A DNA stretch of 64,000 nt from CAZLBC01 sp964557575 (GTDB taxonomy: Bacteria; Planctomycetota; Phycisphaerae; SM23-33). The notes beneath the pieces are model-generated. The model did no database searches, was not told where the DNA came from, and saw only the letters and a list, made by a program, of their open reading frames with translations. The translations under genes were made by a program, and so were the position numbers. Every line of letters begins with the position of its first letter. The stretch's first letter is position 1. Below, one piece after another: positions 37,001-44,654 of this stretch. The DNA is taken from positions 1 to 64,000 of the forward strand of contig CAZLBC010000012.1 in assembly GCA_964557575.1 (NCBI GenBank), given 5' to 3'.

Positions 37001-38173
37001 CAGGCCGCCGCCGAAGCCGCCGTCGTCCGCCTGTTGAGACAGAAGCCACCTGAGCCCCCGTTTCGCCGCCCGCATGACAATACCCGGCTCGTCCCGGACA
37101 ACCGTACCCCAGGGCGATAACGTCCGGCCGCTTTTCGCCGGCAACAAACCGCCGGCGGCGGTGCCGCCGCCCCCCGCGGCACCCGCGGTGATCTTCGCGT
37201 ATCGCTTCCGTTCGAAACCACCTTCTTCCAGGAGCTTCAGCACCTCCCGCCGGGACAGAACCGCATCCTTTCTGCGCACGTCATCCGGACCGGTTTCCCG
37301 CAGGTACCGCTCGTAGTATGAGGCCGCACGGCTGAGCGCCGTCCGTTTCGATATTCCCGAAGCATCGGCGCCGAGCTGCCGGTACCACCGGGCAAGCGCA
37401 AGGGCCTTGCCGGGGACGAGTTCGTCCACGTTGCGCGCGGCGAGCGGCACGTGCGTACGGATGGGTGCCGCGACATCGTCGTTCAGCAGGACCTCGGCAA
37501 GAGAGGGATCGTCCTTCAACAGGACGTACAGCAGGATGAGTTCCTCCCTGGCGGTTGTGTCTGCCGGATTCTTTTCGACCGCCGTCAGCAGTTGTCGGAA
37601 TTTTTTATCGAGCTTCAAATCACGACGCGTCGCGAATAACCGTTTTCTCAACGCGGCGGACCGCTTGCTCTGGACGCTCATCGAAAATCGCAGCGCCTCT
37701 TCGTAGGCGTCCACGGCTTCTTCAATATCACCGCCGGAAACCAGCATACGGCCCCGGGCAACCATGGCATCCAGTATCCGATTCGCGAGTGCCGACCGCT
37801 CGTCGGCGTCCCCCGAGGCTGAATACTTCAGACGCAGGAGGGAGATCCGCATCGTATCCCACGTGTTCGACCGCTCCGGGGCCAGTTTCTCCAGTTGGTC
37901 GAGGGCCCGCGACGCGAAGGGGTGCCCCGCGGGAGACTTCCTGCCGAAGGCGAATGCCTTTTCGAAAAAGAACACCCGGGCATCCCGATCATCCTCTATG
38001 CTTTCGGCCGCCTCGATGAGCTTTTCCGCTTTTTCAGGATCGGTTTGTGCCCCTGCGACAAGACCGTCGGCGAGTTCGTCGAGTTCTTCCCGCCCGGTTG
38101 CCGCAAACACCGGGACGGAGACGCCCGGCAGCAGCAGGAGCACCAGGAGTTTAATCCGCGTATCTGGAAGCAT
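34091..38173 (-). CDS. giant secreted protein: TPR-like region, prenyltransferase/squalene-cyclase toroid, DUF4159, NPCBM
   Basis: The 1360-residue protein has a signal peptide (LLVLLLLPGVSVPVFA). Helical TPR-like sequence follows to about residue 370. An alpha/alpha-toroid is seen at about 390-720 (GLRWLLSQQADDGGFGGG, RVKGGWDYSIWNDTCHNSTS, SGSWQEGSLSETAFALLFLL), of the kind found in squalene cyclases and prenyltransferases. DUF4159-type segments lie at about 750-870 (APVLVITGARKPI, HTGPRPLVIHCS) and, more diverged, at about 930-1040 (GGTLVVNGAGGDRDFYLTMR). The C-terminal region holds an NPCBM-like beta-sandwich (YTEGIGVHAVSTLDYPLD), then a charged low-complexity tail. The combination is typical of planctomycetes, function unknown. 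GGGGA precedes ATG 38173. It begins 68 bp downstream of the next entry's stop, so the pair probably forms an operon. Confidence 0.75.
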   Translation of the reverse strand: MLPDTRIKLLVLLLLPGVSVPVFAATGREELDELADGLVAGAQTDPEKAEKLIEAAESIEDDRDARVFFFEKAFAFGRKSPAGHPFASRALDQLEKLAPERSNTWDTMRISLLRLKYSASGDADERSALANRILDAMVARGRMLVSGGDIEEAVDAYEEALRFSMSVQSKRSAALRKRLFATRRDLKLDKKFRQLLTAVEKNPADTTAREELILLYVLLKDDPSLAEVLLNDDVAAPIRTHVPLAARNVDELVPGKALALARWYRQLGADASGISKRTALSRAASYYERYLRETGPDDVRRKDAVLSRREVLKLLEEGGFERKRYAKITAGAAGGGGTAAGGLLPAKSGRTLSPWGTVVRDEPGIVMRAAKRGLRWLLSQQADDGGFGGGLGSSYEEYSLKIDKSGYKWKGRAVRRNLAGILKLKPEPRPGSVGMTSLAVLALFAGGMDLDDECVAKALEFLKTYDTYLVYSLGLRCKVWFVAESRAPGEYMKYFKHDARRLIYSIHRVKGGWDYSIWNDTCHNSTSQYGVLGVAAFGKGGGAVPKSFWSLVSRYWLKAQLKDGGWSYWPPFRKSEEEGKESYHAPRGSMSAAGLTSVLECLGFEDRQRYLACGVYEPPPVLAKGLQWFDDNFAGTLSGTVQAGPQRRLCYYLYGVQRAGLAAGRRYFGERDWYRAGAEVLFRKQAGSGSWQEGSLSETAFALLFLLDGGSPLVFNHLKRLGDWNNRPRALSNLLRWAGSRAKRRFARRIAEINTNDRWHDAPVLVITGARKPIILGKQIARLRNFAMEGGIIFSVAEGKNDGFEEGMRKIYAEAFPGCELKKVPPSHRVYLKPLAVDEKPALHMIHTGPRPLVIHCSTDLTKVWEQGFSRSNDSAFNVGFNLIDYISAGFEQLRPRFDSYWPRPAAREPRLTREVVVVEYGDEDTVARAVEALGRRLTVDEGVELAVKKVSLEKLRDCRTGPAIMAGTGAVLLSPSRSESLKEYIESGGTLVVNGAGGDRDFYLTMRKHLARMFGADASGTLTADAPIYTRAAAPLSAVGLRATAVERLGSLVPRPDVYEVAGRPAVLLSREDMTTGLLGCECRSVDGYTPETAYALMRNIVMVTSGADEKIAALDRAAREQYPPPDVHLSALSPLSAVSGRGTEPQADASVTGGPLRLAGRTYTEGIGVHAVSTLDYPLDPRYERFVATVGLDDGIRNAHLSENYIRGSVVFKVYIDSILLAESPVMKYSMVHHFNVAIPPESERIVLTVSNAGDTVIDDRANWVNAGFMVSKTRPPAAETAPGAHRPETVPAVQAKDGSENNTLEKKPATEKRLTPADSGAEKGASGGGTVKETPGAGKKETGEKKDDSGLPAWLTE

Positions 38174-38241
38174 GGCATATCCCCGATTGAAGCGTGGCCG
38201 GGTTCGCCGCGGGCATCGGGTTGCGCGACCGGACAACAGGT

Positions 38242-39597
38242 TCACTTGGACGGAAGCGGCCTTTTCGCCGTCTTTCCATTCTTCCGATCCCACGGCGACG
38301 TCTTGACCGCCGGCTTCGTGGTGTCAACCGCCGGCAGCGGCGTATGGTTGTAAATATCCTTCAGTGACTTCGCGGTGCTCACGCTGCCGAAATCGGGAAC
38401 CACCGCCGTGACGACAACCCCCAGCGTTGCCGGATTTACCTGCGGGGGCAGTTGGCACCAGAAATCATGGACCTTGTTTCCCTTCACCGACATGCGCTTC
38501 TTGAGAATGGGCCGTCCGCCGGCGGTTATCGCAACGACCGGAACAAACTGCGGGTTCGCCGGGTTCCCGACGTGCGCGGCGGTATACATGCCGCCGCCGG
38601 CACCGCGCGCGTACATTGCGGACTTCACCTGTATCTTGCGCTTGTCCTGGTGAAAGCTTGCCTCAAAATCCAGAATAAACGGCGGTCCCATCCGCAATAG
38701 ATTCTTCATGCCCGCCTGTATCGCGTACTGCACGGTCCCGCCCTCCGACGGCTGGATGACGGAACCGCCCCCGAGCAAACCGTAGGACAGCTTGTAGGTG
38801 CCCTCGGGGATACCGGTTTTCGCGCACCCCACGAGATCGAAAGCACCCTCCTTGCTCGCCAGGACCAGGCCCGTGAGCTGTGCGGCGGGTATCGGCGTTC
38901 CCACCAGGCCCACTTTTACATCGTCCAGCCGTTGGAACGCTATGGTCGAACCGTCCCCGGCGACGGTCAGCCGGTAAAAACGCTCCCCGATCCGGTGCAC
39001 CGAACGCAGGGGCAGCGTCAGCTTCGCATCGCCGATAATAATCCCGTCACCGCCCTTTTTCTGATTGTAGGTGCCGTTGAAATTCTCGTCGATCAGGTGA
39101 ACCGGCACGCCGTTGATCGTGGCAGCCATGCTGCTCCAGGCCAGCACCTTTCCGTTGAACCGGTCCACGCCCTTCCCCGGTCCCCCGTAATGCATGCTTA
39201 TATTGAACAGCAACAGCGCGAAATCCCGCCCCCCCAGCTTCGTGGAAAACACCAGCCGACGGGTCGGGGGCACGCGCTGAAGCTCGTTGCGCTCGACCGT
39301 CCCGTTTTGATCGGCGTCGAGACCGACGAGGTAGACCCTCCCGTTGGTCCTGCCCTCAACGGTAACGAAATTCTCGCCGATCTTCACCGACGCCTTATTT
39401 CCGCTGGCCTTGAACTCGTCGGGCTCGATCGCCCACGACCGCATGATCACCTGTTGCTTGGGATCGAATGCATGGAAGGTGGTTTTGACGGTACCCCGCG
39501 CGCGATCCGGGGGGGCAGCGGCCTTTCCGCCCGCCGCGGCACACGCTTCCCCGCATACGATCACCGCGCACATCGAGCATATTATTGTGCGTCCCAT
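38242..39597 (-). CDS. secreted protein of unknown function with EF-hand-like loop
   Basis: I do not recognise the family of this 451-residue protein. It has a signal peptide (to about residue 25). Near residue 93 the stretch DADQNGTVERNEL fits a calcium-binding EF-hand loop. The rest is beta-rich, with HYGGPGKGVDRFNGKVLAWS, VHLIDENFNGTYN and GDAKLTLPLRSVHRIGERFY. The C-terminal region (ITAGGRPILKKRMSVKGNK) is basic. It precedes the giant DUF4159 protein on the same strand with a short gap, suggesting that they act together in the envelope. The upstream TATACT ends 9 nt before the ATG and there is no Shine-Dalgarno. Confidence 0.65.
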   Translation of the reverse strand: MGRTIICSMCAVIVCGEACAAAGGKAAAPPDRARGTVKTTFHAFDPKQQVIMRSWAIEPDEFKASGNKASVKIGENFVTVEGRTNGRVYLVGLDADQNGTVERNELQRVPPTRRLVFSTKLGGRDFALLLFNISMHYGGPGKGVDRFNGKVLAWSSMAATINGVPVHLIDENFNGTYNQKKGGDGIIIGDAKLTLPLRSVHRIGERFYRLTVAGDGSTIAFQRLDDVKVGLVGTPIPAAQLTGLVLASKEGAFDLVGCAKTGIPEGTYKLSYGLLGGGSVIQPSEGGTVQYAIQAGMKNLLRMGPPFILDFEASFHQDKRKIQVKSAMYARGAGGGMYTAAHVGNPANPQFVPVVAITAGGRPILKKRMSVKGNKVHDFWCQLPPQVNPATLGVVVTAVVPDFGSVSTAKSLKDIYNHTPLPAVDTTKPAVKTSPWDRKNGKTAKRPLPSK

Positions 39598-39606
39598 AGT
39601 ATTCTA

Positions 39607-39612
39607 AGTATA
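39607..39612 (-). promoter_or_regulatory. -10 box abutting the start codon of the EF-hand-like gene
   Basis: TATACT on the minus strand ends 9 nt before ATG 39597. No good -35 is visible at the standard spacing. If used, the transcript would be leaderless or nearly so. Confidence 0.3.
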
Positions 39613-39672
39613 TGCACTGGAGCGGCATATCGCCAGTGTTTTTTCAGCCGACGACACCCGCAGCACAACATC

Positions 39673-40701
39673 TCATACGCCCGCGGCGGACAGGGCAACG
39701 AGCTTTCGGAGGACGGCCCCCGCAGCCCCGGAATCGATCGATTCGGCGGCCGCAGCCAGCCCGGCCTCCATTCCCGGTGCGTGACCCGCGACTACCAGCG
39801 CGGCGGCCGCATTCAGGAGGACGATATTCCTGCAGACCCCCCGTTCCCCGGCCATAACGCCACGGATGCGCGCCGCCGACTCCTCGGGGGAACGCACCGC
39901 GAGATCCGCCAGGGTCCCTTCCGCTATCCCGTAATCCGCGGGATTCAACGTCCACGTATCCACGGTACCGTCTTCGAGCCGGGCAATCGTCGTCGGCCCG
40001 GTCACCGATATCTCGTCCATGCCGTCGGCGCCGCACACCACCCACGCCCGCTCGGCACCGAGCCGGCACAGCACCTGCGCGAGTATCCCGGTCCACGCGG
40101 GGGAAAAAACCCCCATCAGAAAGTGCTTCGCCCCGGCCGGATTGGTCAGGGGCCCGAGGATGTTGAAAATAGTCCTGACCGGCAGCGCCTTCCGCACCCC
40201 CGCGACGTTTTTCATCGCCGGGTGGCACTGCCGCGCAAAGCAAAATCCCATGCCGGATTCCTCGATGCAGAGGGTGACCGTGGCGGCGGGTATCTCTATG
40301 TTGACCCCGAGGGCCCGCAACACGTCGGCCGCCCCGCTCGACCGGGTATTCGTCACGTTGCCGTGCTTGGCAACTGTCGCGCCGGCGCCCGCGGCGACAA
40401 AACACGACGCGGTCGATACGTTGAACGTGCTGATGCCCGTCCCCCCCGTTCCCACGATATCGACAATCGGGCCCTCCCCGTCGAACACGATCCTCACGGC
40501 CGCGTCGCGCATGGCCCGCGCCGCGCCGGCTATCTCCGTGACCGCGTGTCCCTTTGCGGCAAGGGCCGCCAGCAGGGCGGCCATCCTGACCTCGCTCAGT
40601 TCGCCGCGCATCAGGCTGCCGAACGTCTCGAATGCCTCGTCTTCGGCAAGATCTTCTCCCGCAATAATCCTCTGAAGCAGTGTCCCATATTCAATGGCCA
40701 T
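39673..40701 (-). CDS. trpD: anthranilate phosphoribosyltransferase
   Basis: This 342-residue cytosolic enzyme transfers phosphoribose from PRPP to anthranilate, the second step of tryptophan synthesis. Signatures are the PRPP loop DIVGTGGTGISTFNVST, VAKHGNVTNTRSSG, FARQCHPAMKNV and FNILGPLTNPAGAKHFLMGV. Its length is normal. It stands alone, with no other trp gene nearby, so the pathway is dispersed in this genome. GGGAG lies about 10 nt before the ATG. Its stop lies 75 bp before the start of the next minus-strand gene. Confidence 0.95.
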   Translation of the reverse strand: MAIEYGTLLQRIIAGEDLAEDEAFETFGSLMRGELSEVRMAALLAALAAKGHAVTEIAGAARAMRDAAVRIVFDGEGPIVDIVGTGGTGISTFNVSTASCFVAAGAGATVAKHGNVTNTRSSGAADVLRALGVNIEIPAATVTLCIEESGMGFCFARQCHPAMKNVAGVRKALPVRTIFNILGPLTNPAGAKHFLMGVFSPAWTGILAQVLCRLGAERAWVVCGADGMDEISVTGPTTIARLEDGTVDTWTLNPADYGIAEGTLADLAVRSPEESAARIRGVMAGERGVCRNIVLLNAAAALVVAGHAPGMEAGLAAAAESIDSGAAGAVLRKLVALSAAGV

Positions 40702-40997
40702 GTACCACGCACTCCCTGTAAGCCGTTATGTCGGTCGGTAACGAACACGGGAAGCCGCTCCACCCGCATATCGGGCGTATTGTAAACAGCCCCTGATCGG
40801 CGGAAAAGGACAAATACGATTTTGTCGCAATATCACCCGTGACCGGTCGTTTTACCCTATCGAAAAGGATTGTAGGGCAATTCCCCTAATACTTGCGGTA
40901 AAATGGAAAAGCATTTGAGAAAAACGAAAAATTTTACTATTTCAGATGTCTTCGGACAGGACATGGGTATATAAATAAACAAGGAAGGAGATGTAAT
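40702..40997. other. AT-rich intergenic region between trpD and the small pilin-like gene
   Basis: No coding frame was found in this 296-bp gap, which separates divergent genes and should hold promoters for both. An imperfect palindrome TAGGGCAATTCCCCTA lies at 40873-40888 (14 of 16 positions symmetric). The AT-rich half nearer the pilin-like gene has candidate -10 stretches but no convincing -35/-10 pair. Confidence 0.4.
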
Positions 40998-41129
40998 ATG
41001 TATACAGTAAAGAAAAATCCTTCGCGTGTACCGAGTAGAGCAAAAGGCATGTCGGTGTTTGAGTTTATCTTGTCGATCCTGGTTATAGCAGTCGGGATCA
41101 CAACGGCAATCCGCTACGCCAGCATGTAA
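40998..41129 (+). CDS. small type IV pilin-like protein (43 aa)
   Basis: The 43-codon ORF is preceded by a strong AAGGAGATG ribosome-binding site. It encodes a basic N terminus (KKNPSRVPSRAKG) and then MSVFEFILSILVIAVGITTA. This fits the prepilin pattern: cleavage after Gly, a Glu at position +5 of the mature protein and a 20-residue hydrophobic helix. The mature product would be only about 26 residues, little more than the helix, unlike normal pilins but not far from the smallest Flp-type ones. A terminator 145 bp downstream makes it a single-gene transcript. A pseudopilin gene follows at 41499. Its identity as a pilin is inference. Confidence 0.6.
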   Translation: MYTVKKNPSRVPSRAKGMSVFEFILSILVIAVGITTAIRYASM

Positions 41130-41200
41130 GGCAGCACTTGCGACAGCAAGAGCTTATATTTACTCGGTAATGTGTGGACGACACTAACAGCGCCTTTGTT

Positions 41201-41255
41201 TCAGAGGTTGTTTTCGTCTGTGTCATTCGTACAAACGCTCCCCGGCAACCTCTGA
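41201..41255 (+). other. hairpin in the 3' region of the small pilin transcript
   Basis: TCAGAGGTTG (41201-41210) pairs perfectly with CAACCTCTGA (41246-41255) around a 35-nt loop. It lies between the small pilin stop and the terminator at 41274, so it is a structured 3' untranslated region or part of a separate small RNA. I found no match to a named RNA family. Confidence 0.4.
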
Positions 41256-41273
41256 TCAACGGCATACAGCAAT

Positions 41274-41306
41274 CCCCGGCCTTCCTGCGGGCCGGGGTAT
41301 TTTTTT
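41274..41306 (+). terminator. Rho-independent terminator
   Basis: CCCCGGCC (41274-41281) pairs with GGCCGGGG (41290-41297) over an 8-nt loop, followed by TATTTTTTT. It would end transcription of the small pilin-like gene. Confidence 0.8.
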
Positions 41307-41498
41307 GGAAGCGGAAAACCGGCGGGTCGCAGCGAGGCCGGGCAAAACATGTTGTGCGGGATCGAAAAAAACGCTTCAAATAAGGCGCTTAAAAACCTAT
41401 AATAAAAAAGGTTGGGAAACGTGAAAAAAATGCCCATTTCCCGCGGGAGAAAACCGCTGTACGCGGTCGCGCGAGAAGTCGTGAAAAGGAGTGCCGTC

Positions 41499-42323
41499 AT
41501 GAAAAAACGCGGGTTCACACTGGTCGAACTCATGGTCGTCATCGCGATCATCGCCCTGCTGCTGACGATGCTCATGCCCTCCCTTCACGACGCCATGAGC
41601 GGCGCACGGGACGCAATCTGCAAGTCGCAGCTCGGCGACTGGGGCAAGATCTGGTCGATGTACATTTCGGACAACGACGGGGATTTCAACCGGGGATGGG
41701 ACGGACGATTCGGCGGCGAGGGTCAGCTCTGGATGACGCAGTTGCGGACATACTACCAGGACAACAAGGATCTGCTCTTGTGCCCGGAGGGTCAGGTTTC
41801 CATATTCGAAGCGGGCTTCACGCCCTTTTCGATGTGGGAACGAGCGGTGCCCTCCGGGGAGGGCGGACCGAAAATACCGGTCAAGAGCAGCTACACGATC
41901 AACAATTGGACGAACGATATGACCGGCGACCGGGGGCATCGAAAGGAAGAGTGGTTCTGGAAGAGCCCGAAGGACACGCCCAAGCCCCACACCGTTCCCG
42001 TGTTCGCCGACGGCACCTGGAACGATGCCTGGCCGCTGCACAAAGACGTAGCACCGGAATACATCGACGGAGTCCCGCTGAATAATTTCGGCACACAAAA
42101 CGAAATGGGGCACTTCTGCATACCCCGCCACGGCGATTTCGAGGACGCGTGGGTCAACTGCCTCTTCATGAACTGGGGCGTCCGGCAGGTGCCCCTCAAG
42201 CAACTCTGGCAACTGAAGTGGCACCGCGATTTCAGTTTCGACCCCAGCGAAAACTACGGTATTGGCCGCCCAAACAGCGACTGGCCGAAGTGGATGCAGG
42301 AGCGGGAATGGGACCAGAAATAA
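41499..42323 (+). CDS. prepilin-type N-terminal cleavage/methylation domain protein (pseudopilin)
   Basis: The 274-residue protein begins MKKRGFTLVELMVVIAIIAL, the classic prepilin leader with Gly-Phe cleavage and Glu+5. A soluble domain with the segment DNDGDFNRGWDGRFGGEG follows, and near the end RHGDFEDAWVNCLFMNWGVR recalls the His...Asp-Gly motif of planctomycete pseudopilins. It is probably a minor pilin or a type II secretion pseudopilin. The start at 41499 is fixed by AAAGGAG 7 nt upstream; an earlier in-frame ATG at 41412 would add a leader-free extension. No secretion machinery lies near. Confidence 0.85.
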   Translation: MKKRGFTLVELMVVIAIIALLLTMLMPSLHDAMSGARDAICKSQLGDWGKIWSMYISDNDGDFNRGWDGRFGGEGQLWMTQLRTYYQDNKDLLLCPEGQVSIFEAGFTPFSMWERAVPSGEGGPKIPVKSSYTINNWTNDMTGDRGHRKEEWFWKSPKDTPKPHTVPVFADGTWNDAWPLHKDVAPEYIDGVPLNNFGTQNEMGHFCIPRHGDFEDAWVNCLFMNWGVRQVPLKQLWQLKWHRDFSFDPSENYGIGRPNSDWPKWMQEREWDQK

Positions 42324-42408
42324 CCACGAGGCCATTGCCCGTGCCGACCACTTGTATCTCCACCTTCTCACCGGTATTATCCCCCCGTGCGCACGAAAGA
42401 CAATCGCC

Positions 42409-42831
42409 ATGACTGACAAGATGAAACTGCTGCTCCTCGCCGGGGGCGGCATCGCCGCCGCCGCCCTGCTGCTGATCACCGCGATCTTCTCCGGCGGGGA
42501 CGCCTCAACCGGCACTATCGACGACATCCCCGACGACGAACAGGTGTGGGTCAAGTGCACGAACCCGGACTGCGGCGCGGCCTACCGGACCGGCAAAAAG
42601 GCATTCTACCGGAAGGTCGCCGAAACGGTCCGGTCGAATCCCCGCGAGATTACCGGCCTGACGTGCGAGAAATGCGGGAGAGAAACACTGCAAGAGGCGA
42701 TCGAGTGCGCAAAGTGCGGCACCGTGTTCGCCAAGGGTGCGGTGCCCGGCGATTACGCCGATCGCTGCCCGAAGTGCGGCTTCAGCAGTATCGAGCAGGA
42801 GATGAAAGAACGCAAAAACAGAACGGAATAA
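42409..42831 (+). CDS. membrane-anchored zinc-ribbon protein
   Basis: The 140-residue protein has an N-terminal membrane helix (LLLLAGGGIAAAALLLITAI) and then paired cysteines: CTNPDC, CEKC, CAKC and CPKC. These are eight Cys residues, enough for two rubredoxin-like zinc ribbons. The function is unknown. It follows the pseudopilin gene by 85 bp and precedes a small basic ORF and a kinase on the same strand. The start at 42409 is chosen because it puts the helix at the N terminus. Confidence 0.6.
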   Translation: MTDKMKLLLLAGGGIAAAALLLITAIFSGGDASTGTIDDIPDDEQVWVKCTNPDCGAAYRTGKKAFYRKVAETVRSNPREITGLTCEKCGRETLQEAIECAKCGTVFAKGAVPGDYADRCPKCGFSSIEQEMKERKNRTE

Positions 42832-42919
42832 GCCCTTGAGCGAACCGGCTTCGCCGGTATAATTCCCCTTCCGCCTGCACGGCATATCCCCGCAGACCGC
42901 ACGAACCGAAAGGAACACG

Positions 42920-43060
42920 ATGGGCCAGAGAAGAGAACGGCTTGACCGCCGAAAGAAAAACCAGAAGAAAACACGCCTGAAAAACAGCGACCGGAAAACG
43001 AAGGAACGCCGGCGGAAGGCGACCCGCGCCGCTGCCCGCGAACAGCGCATGTCGCAATAA
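42920..43060 (+). CDS. small highly basic protein (46 aa)
   Basis: The 46-codon ORF follows AAAGGA with correct spacing. It encodes a protein made mostly of Arg, Lys and Gln (for example RRERLDRRKKNQKKTRLK) with almost no hydrophobic residues. It may bind nucleic acid or be disordered. I do not recognise it. It sits between the zinc-ribbon gene and the kinase gene on the same strand. Confidence 0.45.
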   Translation: MGQRRERLDRRKKNQKKTRLKNSDRKTKERRRKATRAAAREQRMSQ

Positions 43061-43121
43061 ACGACTGCATCCAGTACCGCGCGGTTCAGGCAGACCGCAC
43101 TCGGCGTGACAGTGAGCAGAA

Positions 43122-44306
43122 ATGGCCGAAGAATCAAAACAGAACGATTCCCCCGCGGCCGGCAGGTCCGAAAAAGACAGCGACACTGAAGCATCCCGGT
43201 CTCCCGAGCCGATCCCGGTAGACCCCGGCGACATTCCCGGCAACGACCCGGGAGCCGCCCCGCCCGTCGCCCGCCAGATTCCCGGCTACCAGATCCTCGC
43301 CAAGCTCGGCGCCGGCTCCATGGCCGCCGTGTTCAAGGCCCGGCAGTTGAGCCTCAACCGGATCGTCGCCATCAAGGTGCTGCCCCGGCAGCTCTCGGAA
43401 GACGAGGAATACGTCCAGCGGTTCTACAGCGAGGGTCGCGCGGCGGCGAAACTCAACCACCCCAATATCGTCGGGGCCTACGACGTGGGTGAACACGGGG
43501 GGTACCACTACTTCGTCATGGAGTATGTCGAGGGGAAAACGGTCGACGAAGAACTCAAGGCGGGCAAGGTGTATACCGACGGCGAGGCGCTCAGCATCAT
43601 ACTCCAGGTCGCGCGGGCGCTGGATCACGCCCATCGGCAGGGCCTGATTCATCGCGACGTCAAGCCGAAGAACATCATGATCACGGAAGACGGCACGGCC
43701 AAGCTGATGGATATGGGGCTCGCGCGGGTCGCGGACGACGCCGACGCCATCAAGGCCGAATCCGGCCGCCTGTTCGGCACCCCCTACTACATCAGCCCCG
43801 AGCAGATACTGGGCTCGCAGGACGTCGATTTCAGGTGCGATATCTACTCGCTCGGGGCCACGCTGTATCACATGGTGACCGGCCAGGTTCCCTTCGAGGC
43901 CGAAGACGCCAAGCACGTGATGATCAAGCACGTGAAGGAAAAACCGGTGTCTCCCGACCGGCACAATATCGATATTTCCTTCGGCCTGTGCAAGACGATC
44001 CTCCAGATGATGGCCAAGCACAAGGAACACCGCTACGACGCGACCGCCGACCTGATCGAAGACCTGCAGTCGATCGATTTCATGCTCGAGGTCGAGGAAG
44101 ACAGGCCCGGGCCGATACCGACCGTGGAAACGAAAACATCATCGGGCGGCGTTTCAGGCGGCGCGGCAACTCCCGCCGCTCATCCCCTTCAAAGCCAGTC
44201 ACAGATCGTATACCGGCCCAATCCCCTCAATACATACCTTATCCTGGGTTTGGTGCTGAGCGTCCTGGTGAACCTGGTGCTGATCCTCCTGTTGATGGCA
44301 CAATAG
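43122..44306 (+). CDS. membrane-anchored serine/threonine protein kinase
   Basis: The 394-residue protein has an acidic, Pro/Ser-rich N-terminal 50 residues. A Hanks-type kinase domain spans about 54-320: KLGAGSMAAVFKARQ, VAIKVLP, GLIHRDVKPKNIMI (complete HRD) and, where DFG is expected, KLMDMGLARV with Met replacing Phe. GTPYYISPEQ forms the activation segment end. A Ser/Gly/Ala linker leads to a C-terminal membrane helix (TYLILGLVLSVLVNLVLILL) ending two residues before the stop, so there is no ectodomain, unlike the other kinase in this window. The gene lies downstream of three small same-strand genes and has only a weak ribosome-binding site. Confidence 0.87.
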   Translation: MAEESKQNDSPAAGRSEKDSDTEASRSPEPIPVDPGDIPGNDPGAAPPVARQIPGYQILAKLGAGSMAAVFKARQLSLNRIVAIKVLPRQLSEDEEYVQRFYSEGRAAAKLNHPNIVGAYDVGEHGGYHYFVMEYVEGKTVDEELKAGKVYTDGEALSIILQVARALDHAHRQGLIHRDVKPKNIMITEDGTAKLMDMGLARVADDADAIKAESGRLFGTPYYISPEQILGSQDVDFRCDIYSLGATLYHMVTGQVPFEAEDAKHVMIKHVKEKPVSPDRHNIDISFGLCKTILQMMAKHKEHRYDATADLIEDLQSIDFMLEVEEDRPGPIPTVETKTSSGGVSGGAATPAAHPLQSQSQIVYRPNPLNTYLILGLVLSVLVNLVLILLLMAQ

Positions 44307-44351
44307 CTCGCAGCGCGGGGCGTTAGGGCATATCAGGGACGGCACATCGGA

Positions 44352-44450
44352 TCAGTGCGCCATCACGGTGAGAATTGCCATAACCACCCACACGGCCACC
44401 AGCGTAATTTCCCAAACAACCAGGCCGGCTTTTGAACTCGATATCTTCAT
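44352..44450 (-). CDS. possible small membrane protein (32 aa)
   Basis: This 32-codon minus-strand ORF has AAAGGA 6 nt before its ATG. It encodes MKISSSKAG followed by a single hydrophobic helix (LVVWEITLVAVWVVMAILTV) and a short tail. It lies alone in the 348-bp gap between the kinase and the next gene. One-helix proteins of this size are common in bacteria, but chance cannot be excluded. Confidence 0.35.
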   Translation of the reverse strand: MKISSSKAGLVVWEITLVAVWVVMAILTVMAH

Positions 44451-44634
44451 GCCGAATCCTTTCAGCTCCTCAGTCGCATTCCATCAACCCAGAAAGATAT
44501 ACAATTGTCCTTTTCGACGCACGACAAGAACGATGCCGCACTATATACTATCGGACAGTTACAGCCGCCCGGATTAACACGATATACGGGGAAAAACAGC
44601 AGAACCGCTTCTGTGTTCTGGATCGCTGTTACTG

Positions 44635-44640
44635 TATAAT
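44635..44640 (+). promoter_or_regulatory. consensus -10 box just upstream of the lipoprotein gene
   Basis: A perfect TATAAT ends 14 nt before ATG 44655, which would give a leader of about 8 nt. No clear -35 is seen at 16-18 nt spacing. Confidence 0.35.
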
Positions 44641-44654
44641 AACATGAAGTTTTC

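Noticed and set aside
41201..41255. hairpin considered as 6S RNA or a riboswitch
   Set aside because: A single 10-bp stem with no bulged open-complex-like bubble and no known aptamer pattern; kept only as a 3' UTR structure.
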